Assembly (NCBI GenBank): GCA_039707465.1
Contig: CM077643.1
Coordinates: 317,197,919 to 317,261,918, forward strand
DNA: 64,000 nucleotides
Direction of reading: 5' to 3'
Origin: Rhabdophis nuchalis
Taxonomy: Eukaryota; Chordata; Lepidosauria; Squamata; Natricidae
Both the position numbers and the translations under genes were made by a program. Below, piece by piece: positions 21,256 to 31,811 of the stretch (position 1 is its first letter; each line of letters starts with the position of its first letter). Under the pieces are notes generated by a model. It did not search any database and had not been told where the DNA came from. It worked only from the letters and a program-made list of their open reading frames with translations.

Positions 21256-22076
21256 AGAGGATTTTATGTCATAAAGGATGACGTAATACTGTGGCCCACT
21301 GCTCTCTCTGTATCCATCTACCTACCTTTTTTACAATTTTTTACATTTCCATTGCGTGTACCAGGCACAGGTGTGACATCTACACAATCTATATATCATT
21401 GGTGCCGTACTCGAAAGGAACGTTGTGTGAAAATTTGGAAATGATCAGTTACAGTACTTTGGGAGATTAGCAGTTTTGAACAAACTCTTGTTACATTTTT
21501 TTATATATATAGATTTTTCCATTTGTAACTTGGAGATAGATAATACTGAAAAATGGAATGTTGCCTTGAGTATCTTTATTTCCAAGAATGCTTTTTTAGG
21601 CTCCATATGCTGGAGCATTTGAAAATAAAAATGTCAGCTTGCCTTACCTCCCAAACCCATTGGAGAATGCTTTTTTGTGATTTCTTCACAAGGAATACCT
21701 GTAAGGGGTCAAGTGTGGGTGATCCTTACCTTCTTAACCTGGAGAGGAATTCTAAGCAGTCATTCCCTTCATTGGCTGCTAATTTGACCATGCATGCTGG
21801 TTTTGGAAAAAGCACAGTCAATCTGCCATGCTGCCCCGGAAGCCAATCATCAGTTTTTAAATAAATGTTCTGTATTTTTTCAAGGAAACATGATTACCAT
21901 GATAGTTATTTTTTGAATGTGCAAGTCCCCTTTTTCCAAGTAAACCTACAACAAAGGAAGATTCCAGATGATGACTATTGCCACTAGTCCCAAATTATTG
22001 GGAATTCCAGGGACCCAAAATGTTGCTTTCAACTGATCATCATTCAAATTGTACTTTTACAGCAGATTATTTAGCT
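21256..22076. other. Intergenic, no feature seen
   Basis: Unique-looking sequence between the satellite and the repeat cluster at 22.1 kb. No gene or repeat was recognised. Confidence 0.45.
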
Positions 22077-22502
22077 AGATTTCTTTCTCTCTTTTTAACG
22101 AGCATCTCTAAATCCTCACTTTTATGTGCTTCTAATACAGATAGTCCTCAACTTACGATTGCAATTGAGCCCAAAATTTCTGGTGGTGGTGATGCAGTGG
22201 CGCAATGGCTATGATGCTGAGTTTGTCGATCAGAAAGATTGGTAGTTCGGCGGTTCAAATCCTTAGCGGCACATAACGTCTTGAGCTCCCATTACTTGTC
22301 CCAACTTCTGCCAACCTAGCAGTTCGAAAGCATGTAAAAATGCAAGTAGAAAAATAGGAACCACCTTTGGTGGGAAGGTAACAGTGTTCCATGCACCTTT
22401 GTAGATTTCTTTTTTTTTAAATGAGCATCTCTAAATCCTCCCATTTCTGTGCTTCTAATGTAGTCCTCAACTTACGATCACAATTGAGTCCAAAATTTCT
22501 AT
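22077..22502 (+). repeat. tRNA-derived SINE between ~100-bp direct repeats
   Basis: The SINE (about 22184-22400) has a tRNA-like GCGCAATGGCTATGATGCTG head and a GGTTCAAATCC B box. The flanks 22077-22182 and 22401-22502 are near-identical direct repeats (both contain GAGCATCTCTAAATCCTC and AGTCCTCAACTTACGAT). A second SINE copy of this family lies at 25060-25320. Confidence 0.75.
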
Positions 22503-22836
22503 TGAGACAGTCATTAAATGAATTTTGCCTCATTTTATGACTTTTCTTGACAGTTGTGAAGTGAATCCCTGCAGTTGTTAGTAACAGGGTTGTTAAGGAA
22601 ATCTGGCTTTCCCATTGACTTTGCTTGTCAAAAGATCACAAAAGGTGGTCACATGACCCTGGGACACTGCAACCCTCACAAACATGAACCAATTGCCCAG
22701 CATCCACAGTTTGATCACATGACCACGGGGATGCTGCAACGGTCATCAGTATGAAAAATGGTAATCAGTCACTTTTTTCAGAGATGTAACTGAACGGTCA
22801 CTAAGTGAACTATTATAAGTTGAGGACTCCCTGTTT
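22139..22836. mobile_element. Mariner-like MITE (AGTCCTCAACTTAC family), interrupted
   Basis: Left end CAGATAGTCCTCAACTTAC and right end TAAGTTGAGGACTCCCTG are inverted repeats. The SINE and its direct repeats lie inside. It is related to the cleaner copy at 39289-39660. Confidence 0.65.
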
Positions 22837-22935
22837 TTTGGCCCTGGGGGACTGCTTGCCTTTCTCCATGGTCTGATTACATTGCCTATACGTCTTTCTC
22901 TTCTTTAGAGTTTTCATTGAATGATCCCTCTAAGG

Positions 22936-23065
22936 CACGGGTGTCAAACTTGATCGCGTGACATATCGTGACGTATCGCAATGTTTTTTGCTGTTGCGGA
23001 GCCGGGTGTGGACATGGGCTGCGTGTGACGCATCTAGCCCATAGGCTGCCAGTTTGACACCCCTG
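22936..23065. mobile_element. hAT-type MITE (CAGGGGTGTCAAACT family), copy 2
   Basis: CACGGGTGTCAAACTTG and CAGTTTGACACCCCTG ends; target duplication CTCTAAGG against CTCCAAGG. Confidence 0.88.
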
Positions 23066-23299
23066 CTCCAAGGGGTCACTAGTTTATTCTGTGGTGGCTC
23101 AGTTGATAAGCATTGTCCCCTCCATTAAAACGATATAAATTTGCATGTAGTATTTTATATATGTATATATCTTATATGCATGCACAATATAATTTTCATA
23201 CTGGACATAGCATGCCAATATGATTTGTTCACCTGCTCCATATACTGCTCTCGTTGAGGAGCAATTTCATGAGGGTTTGGTATATTATGGGGCATAGTA

Positions 23300-23541
23300 C
23301 AGAATAGCAATGGCACTTAAACTAATATATCACTTCACAACGCTTTTACAGCCCTCTCGAAGTGGTTTACAGAGTCAGCATATTTCCCTCCAACAATCTG
23401 GGTCCTCATTTTACCCACCTTAGAAGGATGGAAGGCTGAGTCAACCTTGAGCCGGTGAGAATTGAACCGCTGAACTACAGACAACAGTCAGCAGAAGTAG
23501 CTTGCAGTACTGCATTCTAACCACTGGGCCACCATGGCTCA
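23300..23541 (-). repeat. tRNA-derived SINE (CATGGTGG head family)
   Basis: Minus-strand copy with TTACAGCCCTCTCGAAG, CAACAATCTGGGTCC and the GCCACCATGGCTC tRNA-like end. It lies just downstream of the GPCR 2 stop. Confidence 0.78.
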
Positions 23542-23656
23542 GAATACACAGGCACGTACTAGAAGTCAGTAACAGTGCATACAATATTTGTAAAGAAATT
23601 TATTTTGCAGCAGAGAATGCACATCAGTTTTCTTCTATGCATACAGTTGTGGATTT

Positions 23657-24565
23657 TTAAGTCTGTGTTTGTGTTTTTATAAACATGGTTGTTTTGTCTG
23701 ACAAAGCTATTTCAAGAAACACAACGGGTGTCTCCGTTTTTGGCTTCTTCCAACATCCAACAATGATATATATAAAAGGACTGATAAAACTGCTGACAGA
23801 CTCCGATAGTGTGTTAAGGCTACCCAGAACATATCCATCAATGCTGTCAACCCAGTACAACAAGATCGTAGCTAAGCTAATTGGTACAGTCAACGTCAGA
23901 AAGAGAAGAACTGTGGCTGCAATGGTGACATCTAGTCTCATTGGAGGAACTTCCTCTTGTCTCATATGAAATCTAATCCATATGCTCAAAGAAAAAAATA
24001 TCATACTTGGAATAAAAATTAATTGAGTGATGATTTGTGTTATGGTTGAACTTGTACACTTCCCAGTGTCCTTGAAGTGTACTTCCATTATTGGAGAGCA
24101 AAGATAGTGGTTCACAATTGATACCAGAGAGGTGAGCGCCCACAAAGAAAAGGACACCCTGGCTGAGAAATTTATAGGCCGAAACTGTTTATACCAAACA
24201 GGGAAGAAGTGAATGCACCATCTTTCGACAGCAATCGCTGTAAAGATAAAAAAGCTGGCTTGATCACTGCTTAAATGCAAAACATGCAATACTCGGTGAT
24301 ACATTAAACTGAAGGACGCTCGTCTAAAAAACATAACATACTCAGCAATGATGCTGAAGGCTACAATGTTATTAGCAGTTGCCACACACACAAAATACAG
24401 GTTTAATTTAATCCTGATCCTGCAGCAGAGGATCCATAAAACAACCGAATTTCCTATGAATCCCAAAATGCTGATCGGAAGACAGATGATTAGTACTTTT
24501 TCTTCTAAATTGTATTCCTCTGTAGCAAGAAAGTGGAAAGACAAGGAACTTTTATCTGCACCCAT
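23657..24565 (-). CDS. Mas-related GPCR 2, with atypical activation motifs
   Basis: Single coding exon, 302 residues, ATG at 24565, preceded by the conserved acceptor ending at 24599. It starts MGADKSSLSFHFL, which lines up with MAETYSLSFHTI of GPCR 4, supporting this start. Seven membrane segments follow. TM3 ends AVERW (114-116) where paralogs have ERY, then FPVWYKQFRP. The TM2 region reads VATANNIV, so the sodium-site Asp2.50 is Asn. TM7 has SPFIY instead of NPxxY. Cys after TM4 (NHYLCSP) and in ECL2 (GKCTSS) are kept. The tail FLEIALSDK matches the family. The frame is fully open, yet three class A hallmarks are changed, so signalling may be altered. Ligand unknown. Confidence 0.88.
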   Translation of the reverse strand: MGADKSSLSFHFLATEEYNLEEKVLIICLPISILGFIGNSVVLWILCCRIRIKLNLYFVCVATANNIVAFSIIAEYVMFFRRASFSLMYHRVLHVLHLSSDQASFFIFTAIAVERWCIHFFPVWYKQFRPINFSARVSFSLWALTSLVSIVNHYLCSPIMEVHFKDTGKCTSSTITQIITQLIFIPSMIFFSLSIWIRFHMRQEEVPPMRLDVTIAATVLLFLTLTVPISLATILLYWVDSIDGYVLGSLNTLSESVSSFISPFIYIIVGCWKKPKTETPVVFLEIALSDKTTMFIKTQTQT

Positions 24566-24598
24566 GTTGCTGAAAAACGTTGCATACTTTTTCTCAGC

Positions 24599-24618
24599 CT
24601 GTCAAATCAAACACAATT
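24599..24618 (-). promoter_or_regulatory. Conserved 3' splice site upstream of GPCR 2
   Basis: Minus strand AATTGTGTTTGATTTGACAG, exon starting GCTGAG at 24598. It is near-identical to the acceptor in front of GPCR 3. Confidence 0.72.
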
Positions 24619-25059
24619 ATTAAGATGGGTAAGAAACTTTGAACAAAATCTCCTGTAAGTTAAAAGATGCTTTGCCTGGGAACAGCCAACCTAGACTCTC
24701 TACTTAATACCAGGGATTTGTTAGCCTTCCTTGAGAAGACACAGGTTGACTGCCTTATCTACTTTACCATTTACTTTCTTCCATTCCAAGGCACAAATAT
24801 TCCCACATGCCATGATACTCCTCAGGAGAATCCCTAAATACTGACCTCTCCATTTTGTAATAACTTGAGTTAATTCTGGCTTCACTTCAGTTTTCAGCAA
24901 AAGAAAGTCAGGTTAGATTATCAGTCATAGTTGTAGGATTAATATGCCACATGCTAAGAGCACAATTTCAGCCAGTCTAGCACAGTTGGTCAATGTAGCA
25001 TAGGTAAAAGTTCCTCTAGCACATATGTGCTAGTCATTCCCAACTCTAGGGGGCGGTTC

Positions 25060-25320
25060 TCATCTCCATTTCAAAGCTGAAGAGCCAGCATTGTCCGAAG
25101 ATGTCTCCGTGGTCATGTGGATGGCATGATTAAACACCAAAGGCACACAGAATGCTGTTACATTCCCACCAAAAGTGGTTCCTATTTTTCTACTTGCATT
25201 TTTACATGCTTTTGAACTGCTAGGTTGGCAGAAGCTGTGACAAGTAACAGGATTCAAACTGCGGAACTGCCAACTTTCTGATCGACAAGCTCAGCATCTT
25301 AGCCACTGAGCCACCCCATC
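25060..25320 (-). repeat. tRNA-derived SINE, second family
   Basis: Reverse complement of the 22184-22400 SINE (shares GTGGTTCCTATTTTTC and GCATTTTTACATGCTTT, and the GCTAAGATGCTGAGC-like head). Confidence 0.78.
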
Positions 25321-25529
25321 CCTTATGTAGCATAGGTGCCATCAAAGCCCAATATTACTCCCAAGTTTGTCCAAACTAGAAACTATCTGGCAGACCAATA
25401 TGATCTTACCTGTATCCCACTAACTAAATGCTGTATCCTGATACAGTACACACTCAGAATATGACTTTAACTGGCTATATTTTTTAATCTAGTATTGAGA
25501 GATATTGTACAGTCTCATAAGTTGCAAAG

Positions 25530-25890
25530 GTAGTTCTCAGTTAACAATGGCAATGGGGACTGGAATTGCCATCACTTAGTGACACAGGTCTAAAGCGCAA
25601 CAACACATGCATGTGTGACTTGATTTTGATTTTGATTTTATTTTATTTTATTTATATACTGCGCCTATCTCCCCGAGGGGACTCAGGGCGGTGCACAGGA
25701 AGTTAAAATGAAAGATACAAACATATAGATAAATATGAACATATAAATAAATACGACTACAAACAATAAAAACTGATTAAATTTGAAGTGACTTCAAATT
25801 TAGCTGATTAAATTTGCTGTCACTTAATGACAGCAATTCCAGCAATCCCAGTAGGCATCATTAAGTAAGGACTTTGTGACTGCAACTTCC
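25530..25890. mobile_element. Mariner-like MITE fragment interrupted by a LINE tail
   Basis: GTAGTTCTCAGTTAACAATGG at the left and CACTTAATGACAGCAATTCC toward the right belong to the AGTCC-family MITE. Between them, about 25630-25790, is a TATTTTATTTATATACTGCG tail with GGGGACTCAGGGCGG, which looks like the 3' end of an inverted LINE. Confidence 0.55.
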
Positions 25891-27030
25891 CACTTGACTA
25901 ATGATTGCAAATTGCTATCACATGACTGGGATGCTGTGTGCCACCCTAATTTTCAATGGATGCTTCAACATGTTGGGCAGGAAGGGCAAAGGCATAATGT
26001 AAAATGGCATTTAATTAGTTACAAGCAGCTGTCTGCCAGTTTCTGTGATTGCCAGGCAAGGAGAAGAAATAATTAAATATCTTTATATAAAAAGTGAAAG
26101 CACTTTTTCTGCATCCTAAAACTTGCTTCCTGGAATGAATAAGCAATACGTTTACAATATCATGTAAATATTACAGCCTATATATATATCATCAATTACT
26201 TCTGGATTTTAAAAAAATGCTTTAAGTGTTAAAAGTATCAACAGACAAGAAACATTTCCCAGAATTAAATGGTAGGTGAAGTAAAGATTGGAGAAATAGA
26301 TTGATTGTAAGACTGGCAGAGTATCTGATGAAATGTGGCAAGGGAAATAGGATTGATCACAATTTATAGGTCACAGATGAAAGGACTGGAGATAGGAAGG
26401 CCTGAAATTAGAAAGAGGGTGGGATGCTTTCTTCCATTGAGTTAGCAAGTATGAGGAACATCATCTTGTTGCCATTATGAATGGCACGACTGATCTTCAA
26501 ACACCACTATTTTCCAAAGCCATAAGAAACTGGCCAAACCTCTGCTTCAAACCATCTGTCATTTTTCTCTTTTGAACATCAGTCTTAGTTAACACTTAAA
26601 AGAGAAAGTTGTGGCTAATCCATAGTGCTTGGGTCTAACCCTTTGGCACACAGTTATTACACTTCTTTCCAGAAGAGTGCCATTAAAGTCCTTGGGTTTT
26701 ATCTTTGTTTTCTATAACTCAGTTGTAATATATTCATTTCTGGTAGATCAATGAACAATCTATCCACTGACTGGATGTTCTCAGGAGATATTACAAATCA
26801 TGTACTACAGTGTATTTTTGGCTAGTTCCTATAAACATCTTAATCAGGCACTTAATGATGATGTGGCAAGAAATGTAGATTTTGGGAGATTAAACTAACA
26901 TAAGTATCTGTTAAACAAAAGAATCAATACTAACACCAGATTCCAGTTCTCCTTTTAAGCTTCATTGATCAAACTTCTGTTTTTCACATTACTGTAGTAT
27001 AATTCTGCCAAGATAGAGCTGGCTCTACAA
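25891..27030. other. Upstream region of GPCR 2
   Basis: AT-rich, no coding segment recognised. It ends at the conserved block at 27031. Confidence 0.45.
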
Positions 27031-27090
27031 TTATGATGTGTTCCTTGCGTAACAAATAGAATACTAGAATCTCGTGACCTCAGAGCAGTG
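27031..27090 (-). promoter_or_regulatory. Conserved TGAGGTCA block, GPCR 2 copy
   Basis: Minus strand TCTGAGGTCACGAGATTCTA, then TATTCTATTTGTTAC and GGAACACATCATAA. TGAGGTCA is at 27075-27082, 2.5 kb upstream of the GPCR 2 acceptor. Confidence 0.6.
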
Positions 27091-27380
27091 GTTATTAATA
27101 GTGTGGTAAGGTTCACAATAGAATCACTTGAGACCTATTTTAATCTATCTCCAGTTTTAGAGTCTTTCTTGCTGATGAATTGTGGAGAAAAGAGAGGAAA
27201 TATATGTCCTTTAAAAAAAAATTTTAGACTACATTTTGATTTTATCAATCGAAACATCTTTCGGTCAGCATGATTGGAGTAGTGGTCAAAGACAAAACTT
27301 CCACTTTTGGCTGTGTTCTAGAGAATGGCATAAAACAGTAATTGTTATTTGTTTACAAATAAAGCAGTGAACATATCTAT

Positions 27381-27639
27381 CAGAGGTAGTATTCAGCAGG
27401 TGCTGACCAGTTCTGGACAATTGGTAGCGGAAATTTTGAGTAGTTTGGAGAACCGGTAAATACTACCTCTGACTGGCCTCCCAAGTCCCAGGTGATCGGG
27501 ACAGAATGGGGATTTTGCAGTATCCTTCCTCTGAAGTGGGGAGGAAATGGAGATTTTGTAATATCCTTCCCCGCCTACCAAGCCAACCCACCAAGCCATG
27601 CCCACAGAACTGGTAGTAAAAACTTGAATCCCACCACTG
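27381..27639. mobile_element. hAT-type MITE (CAGAGGTGGTATTCAG family), copy 4
   Basis: Target duplication ATATCTAT against ATATCTAC flanks CAGAGGTAGTATTCAG...CCCACCACTG. Confidence 0.9.
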
Positions 27640-27689
27640 ATATCTACTTTCCTTCTGAACATATCCAACACACTTTCCTCTCTCTGTTT

Positions 27690-27830
27690 TCCCCATAACA
27701 ACAACCCTGAGAGAGTGACTGGCCCAAGGTCACCCAGCTGGCTTTCATGACCAAGGCAGGACTTGAACTCATGGTCTCCCACTTTCTAGCCTTTTGCATT
27801 AATCACTAGACCAAATTGAGTCTGTCTTCC
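27690..27830 (-). repeat. Sauria-type tRNA SINE fragment
   Basis: Contains ACTGGCCCAAGGTCACCCAG and GACTTGAACTCATGGTCTCC, the B-box side of a tRNA-derived SINE; on the minus strand the head reads GGTCTAGTGATTAATGC. Related pieces lie at 45225, 47740 and 60890. Confidence 0.72.
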
Positions 27831-27949
27831 GTAAGAACTTTACCTTGTTTCGGAGAGCGCTGTTTTCTCCCACAGCTCTTAAGTATCAAATCAAATTCTT
27901 TATCGTGGTTGATGACCGGAGCTTTAAATGTCTACATTAAATTGTAATG

Positions 27950-29640
27950 TAGAAATACCATGCTTTCCTCTTGGGCTAGATGGAAAAAACCAAGTCTTAA
28001 CTGGTCTCCTGAAATTCAGGAGGGGAAGATAGATCAGATCTCTGCAGTAAAGGAGTCCCACAGCATAGGGACATCTGACTATCCAGATGATGATCGGCCC
28101 ACATTGGCGATTGGTTTGCTGACCTTTGATCTCTATCAGTGGACAGGCCCTGGAGGATCCCCCAGGAAATGATTTCCCTCAGCCAGGGGTCGCTGGAGCA
28201 TCCAGAACCTCAATGGCTCCAGTTGACCTCCTGGCACTTGAGCGAAGCATCCTGAGGGGGGACAACTTTTATTCCAGTGTCATTCAGACTATTCAGGCTT
28301 CCTGTTGGCCTTCCACAGAATGCATATACAGGGCGACCTGGCGCATTTTTTGTAAATGGTGTTTGATGAGCCTCGTACAAACCACTATCCCACAGGTCTT
28401 GGACTTTCTCCAAGCGGGCCTGGACAAAGGGTTGGCTCCTAATACCATTAAGAGACAGGTATCCACAATTTTTTCTGTACTTTTGTGTGGTAGGTCACAA
28501 ACTTTGACGCAACATCCTATGGTCAAGAGATTTCTCAAGGGTGCTTCAGTACTAAAGCCACCCATGGTACATAGGTACCCTTCTTGGGATTTACATAAGG
28601 TATTGGACATTTTGACAAGTGCCCCCTTTGAATCATTGTGGGACATGGCTCTTAAGTTCCTGACTTTCAAGGTGGCACTTTTGGTGGCCATAACCTCTGC
28701 TAGACGGTTTCTGAACTACAGGTATTGTCTACCAGGGCTGATTTGTGTGTGTGTGTTCCACCAAGATAGAGTGGAGTTAAGGCTGGATCCCTCCTTTATC
28801 CCTAAAGTGTGCTCTTGTTTTCATAGGTCTCAGGAACTGATATTATCTAATTTCTGCCCAGCCCCTTCCCATCCTTTGGAATGAAAATGGCACACCTTCG
28901 ACATGAGGAGGGCTCTGAGGATTTACCTTAAAAGGACTTTATCTACCAGAAAGACTGAAGCCTTGCTTATCTCTTTCCAGCTGGGTTCCCTGGGAAATAA
29001 GGTGACCTCTACTACCATAGGCAGATGGCTCAGGACATGTATTACTACTGCTTACCAAGCACAAGGGTCACAGGTACCAGGGTTCTGTTATAGCACATTC
29101 CTCGTGGAGTGCAGCTACGTCAGCAGCCTGGGCTATGCAAGCCTCTTCTGACTGAGATTTGTAGGGCTGCTACATGGGTGCCTCCTTCCTCATTCATAAA
29201 GAACTATAAATTAGACTCTTTTGCTTCTGCGGAAACAGCCTTTGGACGCAGAGTGCTGCAATTTGTGCACAAAGATGGTGATACAGGTCAAAATTGAGCT
29301 CTCCTATGTATATATGTATATAGTATGATTATTGACCCACCCAAGGGACGATGTGATTTGGTACATCCCAGTCTGGATACTCCTCCCCCCACTATGGAGA
29401 AAGGGCATTGGTTCTTACCTGATACACCTTTTCTCATAGTGGGGGAGGAGTATCCAGCCCTCCCTGGTTTGGTATTAACAATTTTTGACTGCTTTGTCCA
29501 TGTTATGACTTTTGTCTTTTTCCAGAATAAACGAGGTTTCTGGAACTGTGATACTATTTCGAGTGGATGACACATTGAGTCTGATGGAATCCTTCCTTGT
29601 AACTGGGTATTGCCTAGTGACGGGCATGGTTTAAGTATTT
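27950..29640 (+). mobile_element. DIRS-type retrotransposon 3' part, tyrosine recombinase remnant
   Basis: The longest frame (28126-28884) encodes a tyrosine recombinase N-terminal half: CIYRATWRIFCKWC, a core-binding region, and FKVALLVAITSARR with the first catalytic Arg. The frame breaks, then continues as RRALRIYLKRTLSTRKTEAL (about 28904). A further shift leads to EICRAATW and NYKLDSFASAETAFGRR with the likely catalytic Tyr (29200-29250). The HxxR box appears at about 29099 as HSSW, so the second Arg is lost. Downstream, 29371-29396 and 29435-29457 form an inverted repeat around a 38-base loop (CTGGATACTCCTCCCCC and GGGGGAGGAGTATCCAG), resembling a DIRS terminal structure. The element is dead. 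Confidence 0.82.
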
Positions 29641-30020
29641 TATCGGGCTCAGTCTAATCAATGAGTGGATGAAATTAACTTAGTGTGTTTCTTGTTGGTC
29701 ACTACTATGGAAGCACTGACGACATTTCAAATTGACAACTATGGTTGCACTTAAAATAATAATAGCCTTATTATTCCCAACATTTCCCCCCCTCAGATTA
29801 TAGAGCAGAATATAAATTTTCTCCCTCTACTTTAATAGCCATCTCAGACTGATTTAAAAACCAACAAGCTAAGGCCTCTCCTGTCCCAGTATACTTCCTG
29901 GGCAATTGGAATTACAACCGCAGTTCTTACTTGCCTCCTTATCAGATTGAAAAGCATTGATGGCTGGAGACAGAATGGCAAACCCAAGGGAGGAATCAAG
30001 CAGAGAATTATAGTCTAGAG
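29641..30020. other. Intergenic, no feature seen
   Basis: Short unique-looking stretch between the DIRS remnant and a MITE. Confidence 0.4.
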
Positions 30021-30532
30021 CAGAGTTCCCCAACACTTCTGGTTTTGTGGACCATCAGGGTGTGTGTGTGTGATAGCAATAGCACTTAGAATTATACACC
30101 ACTTCAAAGTGCTTTTACAGCCCTCTCTAAGCAGTTTACAGAGTCAACAAATTGCCCCCAACAATCTGTGTCCTCTTTTTACCAACCTCGGGAGGATGGA
30201 AGGCTAACTCAATCTTGAGCCTGGTGAGATTTGAACTGCCAGATTGCAGGCAGCCTGCAGGAAGCAGAAGCAGCTTGCAGTACTGCATTCTAACCTGTGA
30301 TCCACCATGGCATGTGATGGTTCCATGCGAGCAGTGGGCAAGAGCACGTGTGCGTGCAGCCTCATTTTCGCAAGTTGGGGCATGCACATTCCCTAGTATA
30401 AAGGGAGCACACACACACACTTGCTCACCTGCACAAGTGGGGATGTGAGCACTTGTCCGCCATTTCCACAGCTCAGTTCCTAACTTCTCAAGGCCTGATA
30501 GTGGGCCATGGCCTGGAGCTTGGGGGTCCCTG
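30021..30532. mobile_element. hAT-type MITE (GTCCCCAACC family) with SINE inside
   Basis: Ends CAGAGTTCCCCAACACTTC and CTTGGGGGTCCCTG; target duplication GTCTAGAG against ATCTAGAG. A minus-strand CATGGTGG-type SINE occupies about 30073-30311. Confidence 0.85.
30073..30311 (-). repeat. tRNA-derived SINE nested in a MITE
   Basis: Same family as 23300-23541: TTACAGCCCTCTCTAAG, CAACAATCTGTGTCC, CCACCATGGCA. Confidence 0.78.
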
Positions 30533-31004
30533 ATCTAGAGTCCTTGCATGGGCACAAGATGGTGAAGTCTAATTTATCTAGTCTTACTCAGATGCAAACA
30601 ATCAGTTGGAAGAGATTCCTGCATATAGGCCTAAGTAATAAGTTTGCACTTGACATTGATAGTTGTAATTGTATGTGTGGATATCACTGAAGATGAGGTA
30701 AAGAGATGCTGCATAGGAAATTATCAAACAAGAGAGGGTGAACCGCCAATAGATTAATGGTCAGAAGCAGCAGCAAATAAGACCCACCCTAATTGATCAG
30801 GGGATTAAAAGTGGCAGGGGTAATTTTGCACCTTCAGTCTTGCGAGCTTCTGTTAATGTAACCTTTACAATAAAAGCAGGTTTAGTTGATCTAGTCATTT
30901 CTTGTCTTGTTTGTCTGGGAAGGCAGACAATAGCTCAATTTACAACATTTTAGAATCAAAATTTTAGGCCATATATTTTATGTGGTAGAAAGGAGATTCT
31001 ATGG

Positions 31005-31190
31005 CAGTGGCCCTCAACCTTTTGAGCAATAGGGACCGTTTCCATGGATGAAGATTTTTCTGAAGACAGAGGGGCCATGGTTTTGCATGCTGCCTGTATA
31101 CCATGATGGGGCTTCACTTGTTTGTGGAGCACGGTTGCTAGCGTGCCATGGACCTGGGTTGTTCCATGGACCGGCGGTTGGGGACCCCTG
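31005..31190. mobile_element. hAT-type MITE (GTCCCCAACC family), short copy
   Basis: Perfect duplication TTCTATGG (30997-31004, 31191-31198) around CAGTGGCCCTCAACC and GGTTGGGGACCCCTG. 186 bp. Confidence 0.92.
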
Positions 31191-31305
31191 TTCTATGGGA
31201 TCACCTTGACAAACTTCTACTTAGTTTATAACAATCCTGTATAACGATCTTTGTTTTATCTTTTAAAGCTTCAGTTACCCTAATCTCTGCCAGGCACAGC
31301 TGTAC

Positions 31306-31803
31306 CAGAGGCGATATTCAGCAGATTCTGACCAATTCTGGAGAACCAGTAGCAGAAATTTTGAGTAGTTTGGAGAACCGCTAAATACCACGTCTGACAG
31401 AGGTAGATTCCTACCGGTTTGGTCCAGTTCAGCCAAGTAGGTATAACTCGGCCAGCCACACCCATGAACGGGTTCAGTGCCATAGGCGTTACCATCTTGT
31501 TTTTAGCTTCTGCACATGCACAGCAGCATTTTTATAGTACTGTGCATGCTGCATTGTGCACATCAAGTGCACGTGCCTGCAGCACATTCCTGACGAAACC
31601 GGCAGTAGCTGCAGCCGGAACCCACCCTTGACCTCTGACTGGCTCTGCCCCATCTATTCTTGCCTCCCAAGTCCCAGCTGGTCAGGAGGAAATAGAGATT
31701 TTGCAGTAATCTTCCCCTGGAATGGGGAGGGAATGGAAATTTGACAGTATCCTTCCCCTGCCACGCCCAACCAAGCCATAAAAGTTTTTGAATTCCACCA
31801 CTG
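31306..31803. mobile_element. hAT-type MITE (CAGAGGTGGTATTCAG family), copy 5, with nested MITE
   Basis: Outer ends CAGAGGCGATATTCAG and TTGAATTCCACCACTG; duplication AGCTGTAC against AACTGTAC. A second MITE (31398-31630) is inserted in its left third. Confidence 0.88.
31398..31630. mobile_element. Nested hAT-type MITE (ACCGGTTTGG family)
   Basis: Starts CAGAGGTAGATTCCTACCGG and ends GGAACCCACCCTTG; host target duplicated as ACGTCTGA and ACCTCTGA. It is related to the element at 62447-62706. Confidence 0.82.
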
Positions 31804-31811
31804 AACTGTAC

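Noticed and set aside
20781..21281. 166- and 156-codon ORFs rich in Pro/Thr/Tyr/Leu
   Set aside because: Low-complexity translation of the CTAC/CT satellite.
27697..27825. Functional tRNA gene
   Set aside because: Only the B-box half is tRNA-like and the rest follows the Sauria-type SINE body; no complete cloverleaf.
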